Below are positions 50,255 through 59,951 of a stretch of 64,000 nucleotides of DNA, one piece after another. The DNA lies in contig NZ_JASCXI010000003.1 of assembly GCF_030271515.1 (NCBI RefSeq), forward strand, positions 558,001 through 622,000, in the 5' to 3' direction. The notes under the pieces were generated by a model. It was not told the origin of the DNA and did not search any database. It saw nothing but the letters and a program-made list of their open reading frames with translations. The first letter of the stretch is position 1; each line of letters begins with the position of its first letter. This stretch comes from Erythrobacter oryzae. Its GTDB lineage: Bacteria; Pseudomonadota; Alphaproteobacteria; Sphingomonadales; Sphingomonadaceae. Position numbers and translations under genes: made by a program.

Positions 50255-52366
50255 ATGAACCGCATCTCGCTTGCCGCCCTGCTGGCGGCAACCTCGCTCG
50301 CCACCCCTGCCTTTGCGCAGGAGGAAGCACCCTCGCCCGAAACCGGCGGCTGGACACCCGGCAACATCATCGTCACCGGCACCCGCGACAGCTACGCCGC
50401 CGACGAGGCCAGCATCACCCGCACGCCTGTCCCGCTCATTGAAGTGCCGCAGTCGATTCAGGTCATCACCTCCGAGCTGATCAAGGACCAGGAACTCGTC
50501 ACGCTCGACGAAGCGCTGCGCAATGTCTCGGGCGTGGTGCCATCGCTCCCGTCCGAGATCGTGCTGGTCAACCCGATCGTGCGCGGGTTCGAGGCCGAGA
50601 TCTTCACCGACGGCCTCATCGGCTATGGTGACACCGCGGTGATCGATCCGGGCAGCCTGTGGAATGTCGAGCGCATCGAGGTCGCCAAGGGGCCGACCGC
50701 GACGCTGTTCGGCGGCGGGATCGGATCGCCGGTGGGCGGGCTCATCAATCTTGTGTCGAAGACCGCCAATGGCGAGACCTTCCTCGATGGCCGGGTGCGG
50801 GCGGGGAGCTTCGAGACCTACGCCGTCGCCGCCGACGCTGGCGCGGCGCTGACCGACAGCCTCTCGGCCCGTGTGGTCGCCGAATATCAGTCCTCCGAGG
50901 ACAATATCGACGTCGTGGAGATCGAACGCCTGCTCATCGCGCCTTCCGTGCGGTTCGCGCCTTCGGAGAACACCGAAATCGTCGGGCGCTTCACCTTCAC
51001 CCGCATCGCCCAACTCGAATACGCAGGGCTTCCGGCAATCTTCATGGACGACCCGCGCGTCGACCCCGAGCGCTTCACCGGCGCGACCAACGCGCCCGAG
51101 ACCGAGGTCGAGAACCTCACCGCGCAGGTGGAATGGACCCAGCGCTTGAGTGAAGGCCTGACCTTCAATCTGCGTGGCCGCCGCTACGAGAACGATTTTC
51201 GCGAGTTCGCCACCTCGCCCTTCCTCGCCTTCTTCCCCTGCGGCGCAGCATCGGGGCTGAACGCCACCTCCTGCCCGCAGATCCGCGCGCAGCTGCCCGC
51301 GAGCATCGACGAATGGACGGTCGACGGCTCGCTGACCGCGGAATTCTCCACCGGAGCCATCAGCCACGTGGTGCTCGGCGGGGTGCAGTGGGACCGGGCG
51401 GATTACAACGCGGCGATCGGCTTCGATCTCGTCAACGTTGTGCCCTTCGACTACGCCAACCCGGCCTCGGACTTCGACTTCTTCCCCGTCCCCGCGCTCT
51501 CCGGCTTCAACACCAACCGCTACGAAACGCTCGCGGCCTACGTGCAGGACCAGCTGACCATCGCGGGCCGCCTCCACGTGCTGGCCTCGCTGCGCTATTC
51601 GCGGCTTAGCCTCACCGAGTTCGTCGGCGGGACCAATGACGAGGTCTACCACGAATGGGACCCGCGCCTCGGCGTCACCTTCGACGTCACCGAGGGCGTC
51701 AGCCTGTTCGCGGGCTATGCCACCGGATCGCGCCTCTCGATCTTCTTCAACGGCACCACCAGCCCCGTGCCCGAGCGCTCGGAAAGCTGGGAGGGCGGGG
51801 TCAAGTTCGCGCTTGCCGACACCGGCCTGTCGGGCACCATCGCCGCTTTCCGGCTCGACCGCACCAATGTGCCCACGCCCGATCCGGGCACTTTCTTCAC
51901 CTCGATCCAGACCGGCGCGCAGCGCAGCGAGGGGATCGAGGCCGATGTGATCTACGAACCCTCCCCCGCCTTCTCGCTGCTGGCGAGCTATGGCTACAGC
52001 GATGCCCGCGTCACCGCCGACACGGTGATCCCGGTCGGCAGCCGCCTGCCGCGCGTGCCCGACCATCGCGGGCGGATCGCGGCGCGATACCGCTTCTTCG
52101 ACGGGAGCGTGAAGGGGCTGGAACTCGGCGCAGGGCTGACCGCCGCCAGCGACAGCGTGATCGCGCTGCCCAACGGCGCCGAGGTCGATGGCTATGTCGT
52201 CGCCGATGCGCAGGCGAGCTACGAGATCGGCGGTATCCGCATCGGCCTCAGGATCGATAACCTGTTCGGAGCGGACTACTTCGTGCCTTACCAATACTTC
52301 GCACAGGACGTCGTGCGCCCCGGCAATCCGCGTTCGGCCTTCGTGACGCTCGGCTTCGGCTTCTGA
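50255..52366 (+). CDS. TonB-dependent receptor (siderophore/copper type)
   Basis: 703 residues: signal peptide MNRISLAALLAATSLATPAFA and a plug with VPLIEVPQSIQVITSELIKDQE and VERIEVAKGPTATLFGGG. The barrel ends with RSAFVTLGFGF. The PQSIQVIT segment is typical of the siderophore/metallophore receptor subfamily. Position directly after PCu(A)C-SCO suggests a copper or copper-chelate substrate; iron-siderophore is the alternative. Has an AAGGAC site before the ATG. Followed 14 bases later by the DJ-1/PfpI gene. Confidence 0.9.
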   Translation: MNRISLAALLAATSLATPAFAQEEAPSPETGGWTPGNIIVTGTRDSYAADEASITRTPVPLIEVPQSIQVITSELIKDQELVTLDEALRNVSGVVPSLPSEIVLVNPIVRGFEAEIFTDGLIGYGDTAVIDPGSLWNVERIEVAKGPTATLFGGGIGSPVGGLINLVSKTANGETFLDGRVRAGSFETYAVAADAGAALTDSLSARVVAEYQSSEDNIDVVEIERLLIAPSVRFAPSENTEIVGRFTFTRIAQLEYAGLPAIFMDDPRVDPERFTGATNAPETEVENLTAQVEWTQRLSEGLTFNLRGRRYENDFREFATSPFLAFFPCGAASGLNATSCPQIRAQLPASIDEWTVDGSLTAEFSTGAISHVVLGGVQWDRADYNAAIGFDLVNVVPFDYANPASDFDFFPVPALSGFNTNRYETLAAYVQDQLTIAGRLHVLASLRYSRLSLTEFVGGTNDEVYHEWDPRLGVTFDVTEGVSLFAGYATGSRLSIFFNGTTSPVPERSESWEGGVKFALADTGLSGTIAAFRLDRTNVPTPDPGTFFTSIQTGAQRSEGIEADVIYEPSPAFSLLASYGYSDARVTADTVIPVGSRLPRVPDHRGRIAARYRFFDGSVKGLELGAGLTAASDSVIALPNGAEVDGYVVADAQASYEIGGIRIGLRIDNLFGADYFVPYQYFAQDVVRPGNPRSAFVTLGFGF

Positions 52367-52380
52367 GAGGAGAAAGACCC

Positions 52381-53250
52381 ATGACACTCGACAGACGCGC
52401 CCTCTTGGGCGGCATTACTGGGGCTGCGCTGCTCACCCCCTATATCGCGCTCGAAAAGGCAATGGCGCAACATGCAGGCCACACCCCCGCCGCCGGATCG
52501 CCCAGCCTTGAGGAACAGCAGGCGATGGCCGCGCACCAGCAGTCGATGCAGGAGCTGTTCGGCGAGAACCTGTTCAGGAACGAACAGATCGCGATGCTGC
52601 TCTACCCCGGCTTCACCGCGCTTGACCTTGTGGGGCCGCATTACTTCTTTGCCTGCCTGTTCGGCGCGAAGGTGCATCTGGTGACGACGGGAGCCGACCT
52701 CGCTCCGGTCGCCTCCGACCTCGGCCTTGCCATCTCGCCGACGGTGACGCTGGAGGACTCCCCCGCCGACCTCGACGTGCTGTTCTTTCCGGGTGGCACC
52801 AAGGGGACGATGGACGTGATGCGCTCCGAACGGGTGATGGCCTGGGTCAAGGACCGCGCCTCGCGCGCCAAGCACATCACCAGCGTGTGCACGGGCTCGA
52901 TGATCCTCGGCAAGGCGGGGCTGCTCAAGGGCAGGTGCGCGACATCGCACTGGGCGACCTTCCCGGTGCTGGCGGATTTCGGCGCGATCCCGGTCAATCA
53001 GCGGGTGGTGAAGGACGGCAACATCCTGACCGGCGCGGGCGTTTCGGCAGGTCTCGACTTCGCCATTGCCCTCACCGAGCAGCTGCGCGGCCGCGACTAT
53101 GCCGAGGCGCTGGTGCTTCAGGCCGAATATGCGCCCGAGCCGCCGATCATAGCCGGCTCGATGGCCACCGCCTCGGCGCCGGTCGGCAGCATGATGGGCC
53201 AGATGTTCGCGCCCGTCGCCGAGCAGTTCAGGGCGCTTGCCGGAGGGTAG
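52381..53250 (+). CDS. Exported DJ-1/PfpI-family protein (isonitrile-hydratase-like)
   Basis: 289 residues. A Tat-like leader (DRRALLGGITGAALLTPYIALEKAMAQ) is followed by a His/Met-bearing linker (QHAGHTPAAGS) and a DJ-1/PfpI domain. The domain starts EQIAMLLYPGFTALDLVGPHYFF and has the nucleophile Cys170 in SVCTGSMILGKAGLL and HWATFPVLADFGAIP. The closest named relatives are isonitrile hydratases and AraC-linked GATase1 domains, but these are cytoplasmic. An exported copy in a copper/TonB operon is unusual. The role may be processing of an imported metallophore. Start follows GAGAGGAGAAAG. Confidence 0.8.
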   Translation: MTLDRRALLGGITGAALLTPYIALEKAMAQHAGHTPAAGSPSLEEQQAMAAHQQSMQELFGENLFRNEQIAMLLYPGFTALDLVGPHYFFACLFGAKVHLVTTGADLAPVASDLGLAISPTVTLEDSPADLDVLFFPGGTKGTMDVMRSERVMAWVKDRASRAKHITSVCTGSMILGKAGLLKGRCATSHWATFPVLADFGAIPVNQRVVKDGNILTGAGVSAGLDFAIALTEQLRGRDYAEALVLQAEYAPEPPIIAGSMATASAPVGSMMGQMFAPVAEQFRALAGG

Positions 53251-53368
53251 GGGGCGCCCTCATCCACAGCGGGTGCTGTCCGGGCCGCGCCTCGTCAGTG
53301 ACGGGGAGGCGGCACGGGCGTTGCACCGCGCGTCTGCCATGCCTATCGCTGAAGCGGGAGAGGGCAGA

Positions 53369-54418
53369 ATGGACGAATTTCCGGCGCATCCGGACGACTT
53401 CACGCCGGAGTGGTGGGTGGCCGCGCTGGGGCGCGTGCCCGACCGATGGCGGTGGGAGCCGATCGGCACGGGGCAGGTGGGCGACAGCGTGCGTTTCACG
53501 CTCGATTTCCCGGGTGAGGCACAGCCGGTCACGCTGGCGGGCAAGTTTGCCGCGGCCGATCCCACCAGTCGCGGCACGGCCATAATGCTGGGCCTCTATG
53601 CCAGGGAAGTGCACTTCTACCGCGAACTGGCCCCCAACCTGCCGATCCGCACGCCGAAGACACTCCTTGCCGAGATCGCCGCGGACGGGTCGCGCTTCTG
53701 CCTGCTGTTCGAGGACCTCGGCCCGGCACGCGGCGGCAACCAGATTGCCGGATGCTCGCTCGCCGATGCCCGCGCGGTGGTCGCTCAGGCGGCGGCGCTG
53801 CATGCACCGAGCTGGCAGAACGAGGCGATCCTCGGGCGCGACTGGCTCCAGCCCGATCCGGCCGCCGCCGCGCGCGTCAAGGCGCTCTACCCGCAGGCCC
53901 AGGCGATCTTCCGCGACCGCTACCGCGATGCGCTCGAGCCCGAATTCATGGCGCTGTGCGAGGAACTGGCCGAGATCACCGTCGCGACCGAGCGCGCGCA
54001 CACCGCGACGAGCCTCGTCCATGGCGATTTCCGGCTCGACAATGTGCTGTTCGATATCCGCGGCGGGCAGGAGCCGATCGCCGTGCTCGACTGGCAGACG
54101 CTCACGGTCGGCAACGGGCTGACCGATGTCGGCTATTTTCTCGGCTGCGGGATCGGCGATGCGCTGCGCCGCGCGCACGAGCGCGAGCTGCTGGAACTCT
54201 ACTGCGACGAAATGACCGCCCGCGGCGTTCCCGTGACCGTGGACGCGATCTGGGACGATTACGTGCTCGGCGCGCTCCACGGGGTTTCGACGGCCGTGTT
54301 CAGCAGCGCCTTCGTGGTCCGCACCGAGCGCGGCGATGCCAACTTCCTGTCGATGGCCCGCGGCGCCTGCGCGCTGGCGCTGGAGCATCGCAGTCTCGAT
54401 CTGATGAAAAGGGGATAG
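53369..54418 (+). CDS. Phosphotransferase, aminoglycoside-phosphotransferase fold
   Basis: 349 residues. The Brenner-type kinase motif LVHGDFRLDNVLFD gives His218, Asp220 and Asn225; the metal-binding Asp lies in IAVLDWQTLTVG. An N-terminal ATP-lid region (PIGTGQVGDSVRFTLDF) precedes it. These APH-like kinases phosphorylate small hydroxylated molecules, and some relatives act on ecdysteroids or hydroxyacyl-CoA. The inner ATG after GCGGGAGAGGGCAG is chosen over longer frames. The next gene, of unknown function, starts four bases after its stop, so the two likely work together. Confidence 0.82.
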   Translation: MDEFPAHPDDFTPEWWVAALGRVPDRWRWEPIGTGQVGDSVRFTLDFPGEAQPVTLAGKFAAADPTSRGTAIMLGLYAREVHFYRELAPNLPIRTPKTLLAEIAADGSRFCLLFEDLGPARGGNQIAGCSLADARAVVAQAAALHAPSWQNEAILGRDWLQPDPAAAARVKALYPQAQAIFRDRYRDALEPEFMALCEELAEITVATERAHTATSLVHGDFRLDNVLFDIRGGQEPIAVLDWQTLTVGNGLTDVGYFLGCGIGDALRRAHERELLELYCDEMTARGVPVTVDAIWDDYVLGALHGVSTAVFSSAFVVRTERGDANFLSMARGACALALEHRSLDLMKRG

Positions 54419-54421
54419 AGA

Positions 54422-55492
54422 ATGGTTCTGAGCCGGGGCGATGATTATCCGATCCACCAGACGCCTGACCCGATCGCCTTTTCGGGCACGGACCGGAATT
54501 TCTACGATCGCTATTTCTTCAACGGCTATGCGCCCGATGGCAGCAGCTTCTTCGCGGCAGCCTTCGGGGTCTACCCCCACCTCGATGTGGCAGACGCGCA
54601 TTTCTGCGTGGTGCGCGGCGGGGTCCAGCATTGCCTGCACGCCAGCCGCAGGCTCGGCATGGAGCGGATGGAGCTGTCCTGCGGCCCGATCCGGATCGAA
54701 GTGATCGAGCCCCTGCAGAGCCTGCGCGTGATCGTCGACGGAGAAGGGATCGCCGCCGACATCACCTTCACCGGGCGCGCCCGGCCCATCGCCGAGCCGC
54801 GCTTCACCTGGCGCATCGGCGCGCGCACGATCATGGATTACACCCGCCTCACCCAGAACGGGCATTACCACGGCTGGATTGCCGTCGACGGCGCGCGCGA
54901 GGCGCTGCCGGCCGGAAGCATGGGCACCCGCGACCGCAGCTGGGGCGTGCGCCCGATCGGGGCCGCCGATCCGCAGTTCCAGGGCGGCGTTCCGCAGTTC
55001 TTCTGGCAATGGACGCCGATCAACCTGCCGGCCCGCAGCCTGTTCTACCACCTCAACGCCCATGCTGACGGCACCGCATGGAACACCCGTGCCGTGATCG
55101 TTCCCGATGGCAGCGGGGCGGACGGCTTTACCGAGATCGATGTGCCGCGGATGACCACGCAGCTAGCACCTGCCACCCGCTGGCCTGCCACCAGCACACT
55201 TGCCGTGGGCGATGAGCAGTTCACGCTGCATCCCTTGAGCCGGTTCCAGATGCGCGGCCTCGGCTACACCTCACCGCGCTGGGGCCACGGCCTCGACCAC
55301 GGCCTGCTCGAGACCGAGCGCGAGGACATCCTCCTTGCCGACATAGACCCCGCGCGGCCCGACAATCTTCATGTGCAGATGCTCTGCCGTGTCGAGGGGC
55401 CGGACGGCGAGGCCGGCATGGGCGTATTCGAGCAGCTTGCCATCGGCGACTATGCGCCGCTCGGTCTGTCGGGCCTGTCCGGGCGAGGATAG
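54422..55492 (+). CDS. Conserved hypothetical protein (lipocalin/CrtC-like beta fold suspected)
   Basis: 356 residues, no firm family call. It is rich in beta-strand patterns with repeated Trp/Phe/Tyr (FFAAAFGVYPHLDVADAHFC, GHYHGWIAVDG) and a GTRDRSWGVRPIG motif. The last also occurs in CrtC-like (carotenoid hydratase) and DUF7064/7065-type proteins. No signal peptide or membrane helix. It is almost fused to the kinase gene upstream. The pair may modify and bind a hydroxylated lipid- or steroid-like compound; this is inference from context and the motif only. Confidence 0.6.
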   Translation: MVLSRGDDYPIHQTPDPIAFSGTDRNFYDRYFFNGYAPDGSSFFAAAFGVYPHLDVADAHFCVVRGGVQHCLHASRRLGMERMELSCGPIRIEVIEPLQSLRVIVDGEGIAADITFTGRARPIAEPRFTWRIGARTIMDYTRLTQNGHYHGWIAVDGAREALPAGSMGTRDRSWGVRPIGAADPQFQGGVPQFFWQWTPINLPARSLFYHLNAHADGTAWNTRAVIVPDGSGADGFTEIDVPRMTTQLAPATRWPATSTLAVGDEQFTLHPLSRFQMRGLGYTSPRWGHGLDHGLLETEREDILLADIDPARPDNLHVQMLCRVEGPDGEAGMGVFEQLAIGDYAPLGLSGLSGRG

Positions 55493-55624
55493 CGCGCAGC
55501 CCGAACGGCCATTGACGACCCCGGATTGGCTCGATAGAGAGATGTGACAACATAACATTGGCTGCCTCGAGCACCCCGTGCGCTTGGCGGCCATTTGGGG
55601 CAACCTCTCTCAATCGGATCGCCA

Positions 55625-57778
55625 ATGCCAAGCTATCGTGCCGTTCTTGCCGGGTGCCTGTCCGGCGCCTCGTTCCTCGCCCCGCCTATGCCGCTTGCGG
55701 CTGAAGTTGTCGCAGAGGCCGCCGCCGAAGCCGAGCCCAGGGGCGAGATCGTCATCACCGCGACCCGCCCTGCCTACCGCGGCGAGTTCGAGCCGCTGGA
55801 GGTGCCGCAGGCGGAGCAGGTCATCGGCCCGCAGCAGCTGCGCGACATCAACGCGCTCGATCTCAACGCGGCGCTGAGCCTTTCGGCCTCGGTCGCGCGG
55901 CAGAACAACTTCGGCGGGCTGTGGAACGCCTTTGCCGTGCGCGGCTTCGTCGGTGACGAGAATCTGCCGAGCAACTACCTCGTGAACGGCTTCAACGCCG
56001 GGCGCGGTTTTGCCGGGCCCCGCGACCTTTCGGGGATCGAGGCGGTGGAAATCCTCAAGGGCCCGCGCGCGGCCCTGTTCGGGCGCGGTGAGCCGGGGGG
56101 CACGATCAACCTCGTCACCAAGCGGCCCAAGTTCGATAGCGCAGGCGAGATTCGCCTGCTGGGCGGCTCTTTCGACACCTGGCGCGCCGATGCCGACCTC
56201 CAGACCACGCTGGGCGATGCCGTCGGCGTGCGGTTTGTCGGCTTCTACGAGGATGCAGGCAGCTTCCGTGACACGGTCGAGACCGAGCGGCTCGGCGTCA
56301 TGCCCTCGGTCGCGGTCAAGCTGGGGGATGCGACCCGCATCGTCTACGAGCTCGAATATGCCCGTCAGGAAATCCCCTTCGATCGCGGCGTGGTGGCGAT
56401 CAATGGCGAACTGGGCCTGATCCCGCGCAGCCGCTTCCTTGGCGAACCGGGCGAGGGGCCGAATGTGGCCGAGGTGCTGGGCCATCAGCTGGAAATCCAG
56501 CACAATTTCTCCGACAGCTGGAGCGCGCTGGTTGGCGTCAACTACCGCGATACCTCGCTGCTGGGCACCTCGACCGAGGCCGAGCTGACCGCCAGCCGCC
56601 AGCGCCTCTTGCGTGACGGGCGCACGCTCACCCGTCAGCGCCGCCTGCGCGATTATGATGCGACCTATTTCGTCGCCCGCGCCGAACTGGCGGGCAACTT
56701 CACCACCGGCGAGATCACCCACCGCGTGCTGATCGGTGCCGATACCGACCGGTTCGAGAACGATCAGGTGTTCCTGCGCGCCCGCGGGCCGACGCTGGCG
56801 AGCAATCCGACCGAACAGCAGCTCCAGGCGATCGACATCTTCGCGCCCGTCTATGGCCGCTTTCCGCTCGCGACCCTCACGCCGCTGACCGATCAGGTCG
56901 AGGTGCAGAAAGCGACCGGTCTTTATGCGCAATACCAGATCGGCTTGTCCGAGGCCTTCGAACTGCGGGTCGGCGGGCGCTATGACGATTATGACCAGCG
57001 CCTCACCAACCGCGCCAATGGCCGGGTCAGGCAGGCGGGCGAAAGTCGTTTCAGCCCGCAGGTCGGCGCAGTGTGGCGCGCGACGCCGCAATTGTCGGTC
57101 TATGCCACCTATGGCGAGAACTTCCGCCCGCTCTCGGGCGCGGATTTCGCGGGCAATCCCTTCGATCCCAACCAGTCCGAAAGCCTCGAGGGCGGGATCA
57201 AGTATGCCAGCGCGAACGGACGGCTGACCGCCACCGCCAGTGTCTTCAGCATCAACCAGAGCAACATTCTTGTCGCCGATCCGGCCAATGCCGGCTTCAC
57301 CATCGCGGCGGGCGAAGCGCGCAGCCGCGGGTTCGAATTCGACCTCGAGGGCGAGATCGCCGAGGGGCTCGATCTGTGGGTGTCCTATGCCTATGTCGAC
57401 GCCGAGACCCGGGCCGAGGTCGCGGACCCGGACTTCGGCAAGCTGATCCGCGCCGGGGACCGGCTGCTCAACGTGCCCGAGCACACCCTCAACGTACAGC
57501 TCGCCTATTCGACCCGCATAGCGGATCGCGACCTGCGTCTGGGCGGCGGGGTGCAGCATGTGGGCGAGCGGCTGGGCGAAGTCGGCACCGCCTTCGAGCT
57601 GCCCGATTACACCCTCGCACGGCTGTTTGCCGAGACCGAGCTGACCGAAGGCGTCCGGCTTCGGGTGGATATCGACAATCTGTTCGACACCACCTGGTAT
57701 GCCAATTCCTTCTCGCAGCTCTGGGTCCAGCCCGGCACCCCGCGCAATGTGCGGGTGACCGGCAGCTTCGCCTTCTGA
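55625..57778 (+). CDS. TonB-dependent receptor (siderophore type)
   Basis: 717 residues from the ATG; an in-frame TTG 30 bases upstream is possible. Signal peptide MPSYRAVLAGCLSGASFLAPPMPLAA, plug with EVPQAEQVIGPQQLRDINALDLNAAL and VEILKGPRAALFGRGEPGGTINLVTK, barrel ending RNVRVTGSFAF. The plug GRGEPGG-INLVTK form is typical of FhuA/FpvA-like metallophore receptors. It starts a gene set with an ABC exporter-like ATPase, two permeases and a zinc hydrolase, all in one direction with short or overlapping junctions. The ligand is unknown. Confidence 0.88.
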   Translation: MPSYRAVLAGCLSGASFLAPPMPLAAEVVAEAAAEAEPRGEIVITATRPAYRGEFEPLEVPQAEQVIGPQQLRDINALDLNAALSLSASVARQNNFGGLWNAFAVRGFVGDENLPSNYLVNGFNAGRGFAGPRDLSGIEAVEILKGPRAALFGRGEPGGTINLVTKRPKFDSAGEIRLLGGSFDTWRADADLQTTLGDAVGVRFVGFYEDAGSFRDTVETERLGVMPSVAVKLGDATRIVYELEYARQEIPFDRGVVAINGELGLIPRSRFLGEPGEGPNVAEVLGHQLEIQHNFSDSWSALVGVNYRDTSLLGTSTEAELTASRQRLLRDGRTLTRQRRLRDYDATYFVARAELAGNFTTGEITHRVLIGADTDRFENDQVFLRARGPTLASNPTEQQLQAIDIFAPVYGRFPLATLTPLTDQVEVQKATGLYAQYQIGLSEAFELRVGGRYDDYDQRLTNRANGRVRQAGESRFSPQVGAVWRATPQLSVYATYGENFRPLSGADFAGNPFDPNQSESLEGGIKYASANGRLTATASVFSINQSNILVADPANAGFTIAAGEARSRGFEFDLEGEIAEGLDLWVSYAYVDAETRAEVADPDFGKLIRAGDRLLNVPEHTLNVQLAYSTRIADRDLRLGGGVQHVGERLGEVGTAFELPDYTLARLFAETELTEGVRLRVDIDNLFDTTWYANSFSQLWVQPGTPRNVRVTGSFAF

Positions 57779-57798
57779 CCACCTCGGAGACCGCCTGC

Positions 57799-58518
57799 AT
57801 GATCCCCGCGCTCGAAGCCCGCTCGCTGTCGCTGGTGCGTGACGGCACCACAGTGCTCGAGGACGTATCCTTCACCGTCGCGCCGGGCGAGATCTATGCC
57901 CTGCTCGGCGGCAACGGCGCGGGCAAATCGACGACGCTGCTGACCTTCCTCGGCTTCCTCGCGCCTTCGTGCGGGAGCGTGCTGGTGAACGGGCGGGCGG
58001 TGGCAGAGGATGTCGACGGCGCGCGCAGCGCCATCGCCTATCTGCCCGAGGCGGCCTCGCTCTACGGGCACCTCGATGCCTATGAGAACCTCGGCTACTT
58101 CCTCGATCTTGCGGCACGCAAGGTGAGCCGGGCGGCGATGGACGAAGCCCTCGATCAGGTCGCTCTGCCGCGCGAGGCGCGGGGGCGGCGGATGCAGTCC
58201 TATTCCAAGGGGATGCGCCAGAAGACCGCGATTGCGCTCGCCCTGCTGCGCGATACGCCGATCCTGCTGCTCGACGAGCCGACCTCGGGCCTCGATCCGG
58301 TGGCGATCGACGAATTCCACGACATGCTTAAAGGCCTCGCCGATGCGGGGCGCAGCGTGCTGATGGTGACGCATGATGTCTATGGCGCGTGTCAGGTGGC
58401 GGACCGCGTGGGTTTGCTGCGCGGCGGACGGCTTGTGGGCAGCTTCGAGGCTGCGGCCGGCGAGCGGATCGACACCGAAACCGTCCACGCCGCTTTCGCC
58501 GCGCGCGAGGCGGCATGA
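57799..58518 (+). CDS. ABC transporter ATP-binding protein
   Basis: 239 residues: Walker A GGNGAGKST, signature SYSKGMRQK, Walker B ILLLDEPTSGLD and switch His (VTHD). The sequence resembles ATPases of ABC-2-type systems with DUF3526 permeases. The ATG lies 20 bases after the receptor stop. Overlaps the first permease gene by ATGA. It powers transport across the inner membrane together with the two permeases. Confidence 0.93.
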   Translation: MIPALEARSLSLVRDGTTVLEDVSFTVAPGEIYALLGGNGAGKSTTLLTFLGFLAPSCGSVLVNGRAVAEDVDGARSAIAYLPEAASLYGHLDAYENLGYFLDLAARKVSRAAMDEALDQVALPREARGRRMQSYSKGMRQKTAIALALLRDTPILLLDEPTSGLDPVAIDEFHDMLKGLADAGRSVLMVTHDVYGACQVADRVGLLRGGRLVGSFEAAAGERIDTETVHAAFAAREAA

Positions 58519-59951
58519 GCGCGGGTTTGAGCATTGCCCGCGAGGAATGGCGGCTGTGGGCGCGCTCGCGCGTGGTGCTGCTGGCGGGGGTGATCGTCGC
58601 GGTGCTGCTGGTCGTCACCAGCGCGCTCACCGCCCTGCGCGTCGCTGACGAAGCCGAGGCCCGCGCCGCGCGGCAGGCGAGCGCCGAGGCGACCTTCCTC
58701 GCTCAGCCCGACCGCCATCCGCACCGCATGGTCCATTACGGCCACTACGCCTTCCGCACGCCCCCGCCGCTGGCCGCCTTCGATCCCGGGGTGGACGCGG
58801 TGACGGGGCAATCGATCTTTCTCGAGGGCCATCGCCAGAACACCGCGATGTTCGCCGACGCCCGCGCGGGCGCGGACCTCGGTGGTTTCGCTGGCCTGAC
58901 GCCCGCGAACATCTACCAGCTGCTGCTGCCGCTCCTGCTCATCATCATCGGCCACGGCGTGCTGCTGCGCGAACGCGAGAGCGGGACGCTGGCGGTGTTG
59001 CTGGCGCAGGGGCAATCGGCGCTCACGCTCGCCGGAGGCAAGGCGCTGGCGCTGGCGGGGGTGGTGGGCGCGTTTCTGCTGCCGGTGACGGCGCTCGCCG
59101 CCTATGGCGCCGCCCGGGGCGAGCCTGCGCTGACGGCGGCGCTGATGGTCGCGGGCTACGGGCTCTACCTTGCCGTTTGGGCCGCGCTAATCCTCGCGGT
59201 CTCGCTCTGGGTGCGCCAGCGCAGCGTGGCGCTTGGCGTGCTGATCTTCGTCTGGCTGCTGACCGCGCTGGTGGTGCCGCGCCTCGGGATCAATGCCGGG
59301 AGCGCCGCGATCGACGCGCCGGGCAAGATCGAGAGCGATCTCGTGATGCTGGCCGAGCAGCGCAAGCTGGGCGACGGGCACAATGCCGCGGACCCCGCCT
59401 TCGCGGCGCTGCAGAAGCAGGTGCTCGAACAATATGGCGCCGAAAAGGTCGAAGAGCTGCCGATGAACTGGCGCGGGGTGGTGGCGGGCTATTCCGAAAA
59501 GAAGCTCACCGACCTCATGAACCAATACGCCGAAAAGCGCATGGCACAGGAGGCCGAACAGTCACGGATCGTGACGCTGTTCGGCTTCGCCTCGCCCACG
59601 CTGGCAGTCGGGGCGGCCTCGCGCACGCTGGCGGGGACGGACCTTGCCACGCACCACCGCTTCCTGCGCGAGGCCGAGGCGCTGCGGTTCGATTTCGTGC
59701 AGGGCCTCAACGATCTGCACGCCACCAAGCTGACCTTCGCCGACGATGCCAAGCGCAGTGCAGACCCGGAGGCGGAGAAGCGCACCCGGGTCAATGCTGC
59801 GGCCTGGAGGCTGCTGGATGACTTCCGCTTCGTCCCCGATCCCGCCGCCGCGCGCGCCGCGCGGGCCGCCTTGCCGCTGGCGATGCTGCTCGGCTGGCTG
59901 GTGTTGCTCGGCGGCGCGATCGTGGCCGGGGCACGGAGACTGCGGCCATGA
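58515..59951 (+). CDS. ABC-2-type permease (DUF3526-like), first
   Basis: 478 residues: an N-terminal helix (VVLLAGVIVAVLLVVTSALTAL), a large periplasmic domain, then a cluster of helices (IYQLLLPLLLIIIGHGVLL onward) and a second big soluble insert before the last helix LAMLLGWLVLLGGAIVAG. The layout fits DUF3526-type ABC permeases, which often occur as tandem pairs beside TonB receptors. Overlaps the ATPase and second permease genes by four bases each. Confidence 0.82.
   Translation: MSAGLSIAREEWRLWARSRVVLLAGVIVAVLLVVTSALTALRVADEAEARAARQASAEATFLAQPDRHPHRMVHYGHYAFRTPPPLAAFDPGVDAVTGQSIFLEGHRQNTAMFADARAGADLGGFAGLTPANIYQLLLPLLLIIIGHGVLLRERESGTLAVLLAQGQSALTLAGGKALALAGVVGAFLLPVTALAAYGAARGEPALTAALMVAGYGLYLAVWAALILAVSLWVRQRSVALGVLIFVWLLTALVVPRLGINAGSAAIDAPGKIESDLVMLAEQRKLGDGHNAADPAFAALQKQVLEQYGAEKVEELPMNWRGVVAGYSEKKLTDLMNQYAEKRMAQEAEQSRIVTLFGFASPTLAVGAASRTLAGTDLATHHRFLREAEALRFDFVQGLNDLHATKLTFADDAKRSADPEAEKRTRVNAAAWRLLDDFRFVPDPAAARAARAALPLAMLLGWLVLLGGAIVAGARRLRP

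Noticed and set aside
55610-57559. 649-residue minus-strand frame opposite the second siderophore-type receptor
   Set aside because: Antisense shadow; the plus-strand gene has signal peptide, plug and barrel features.
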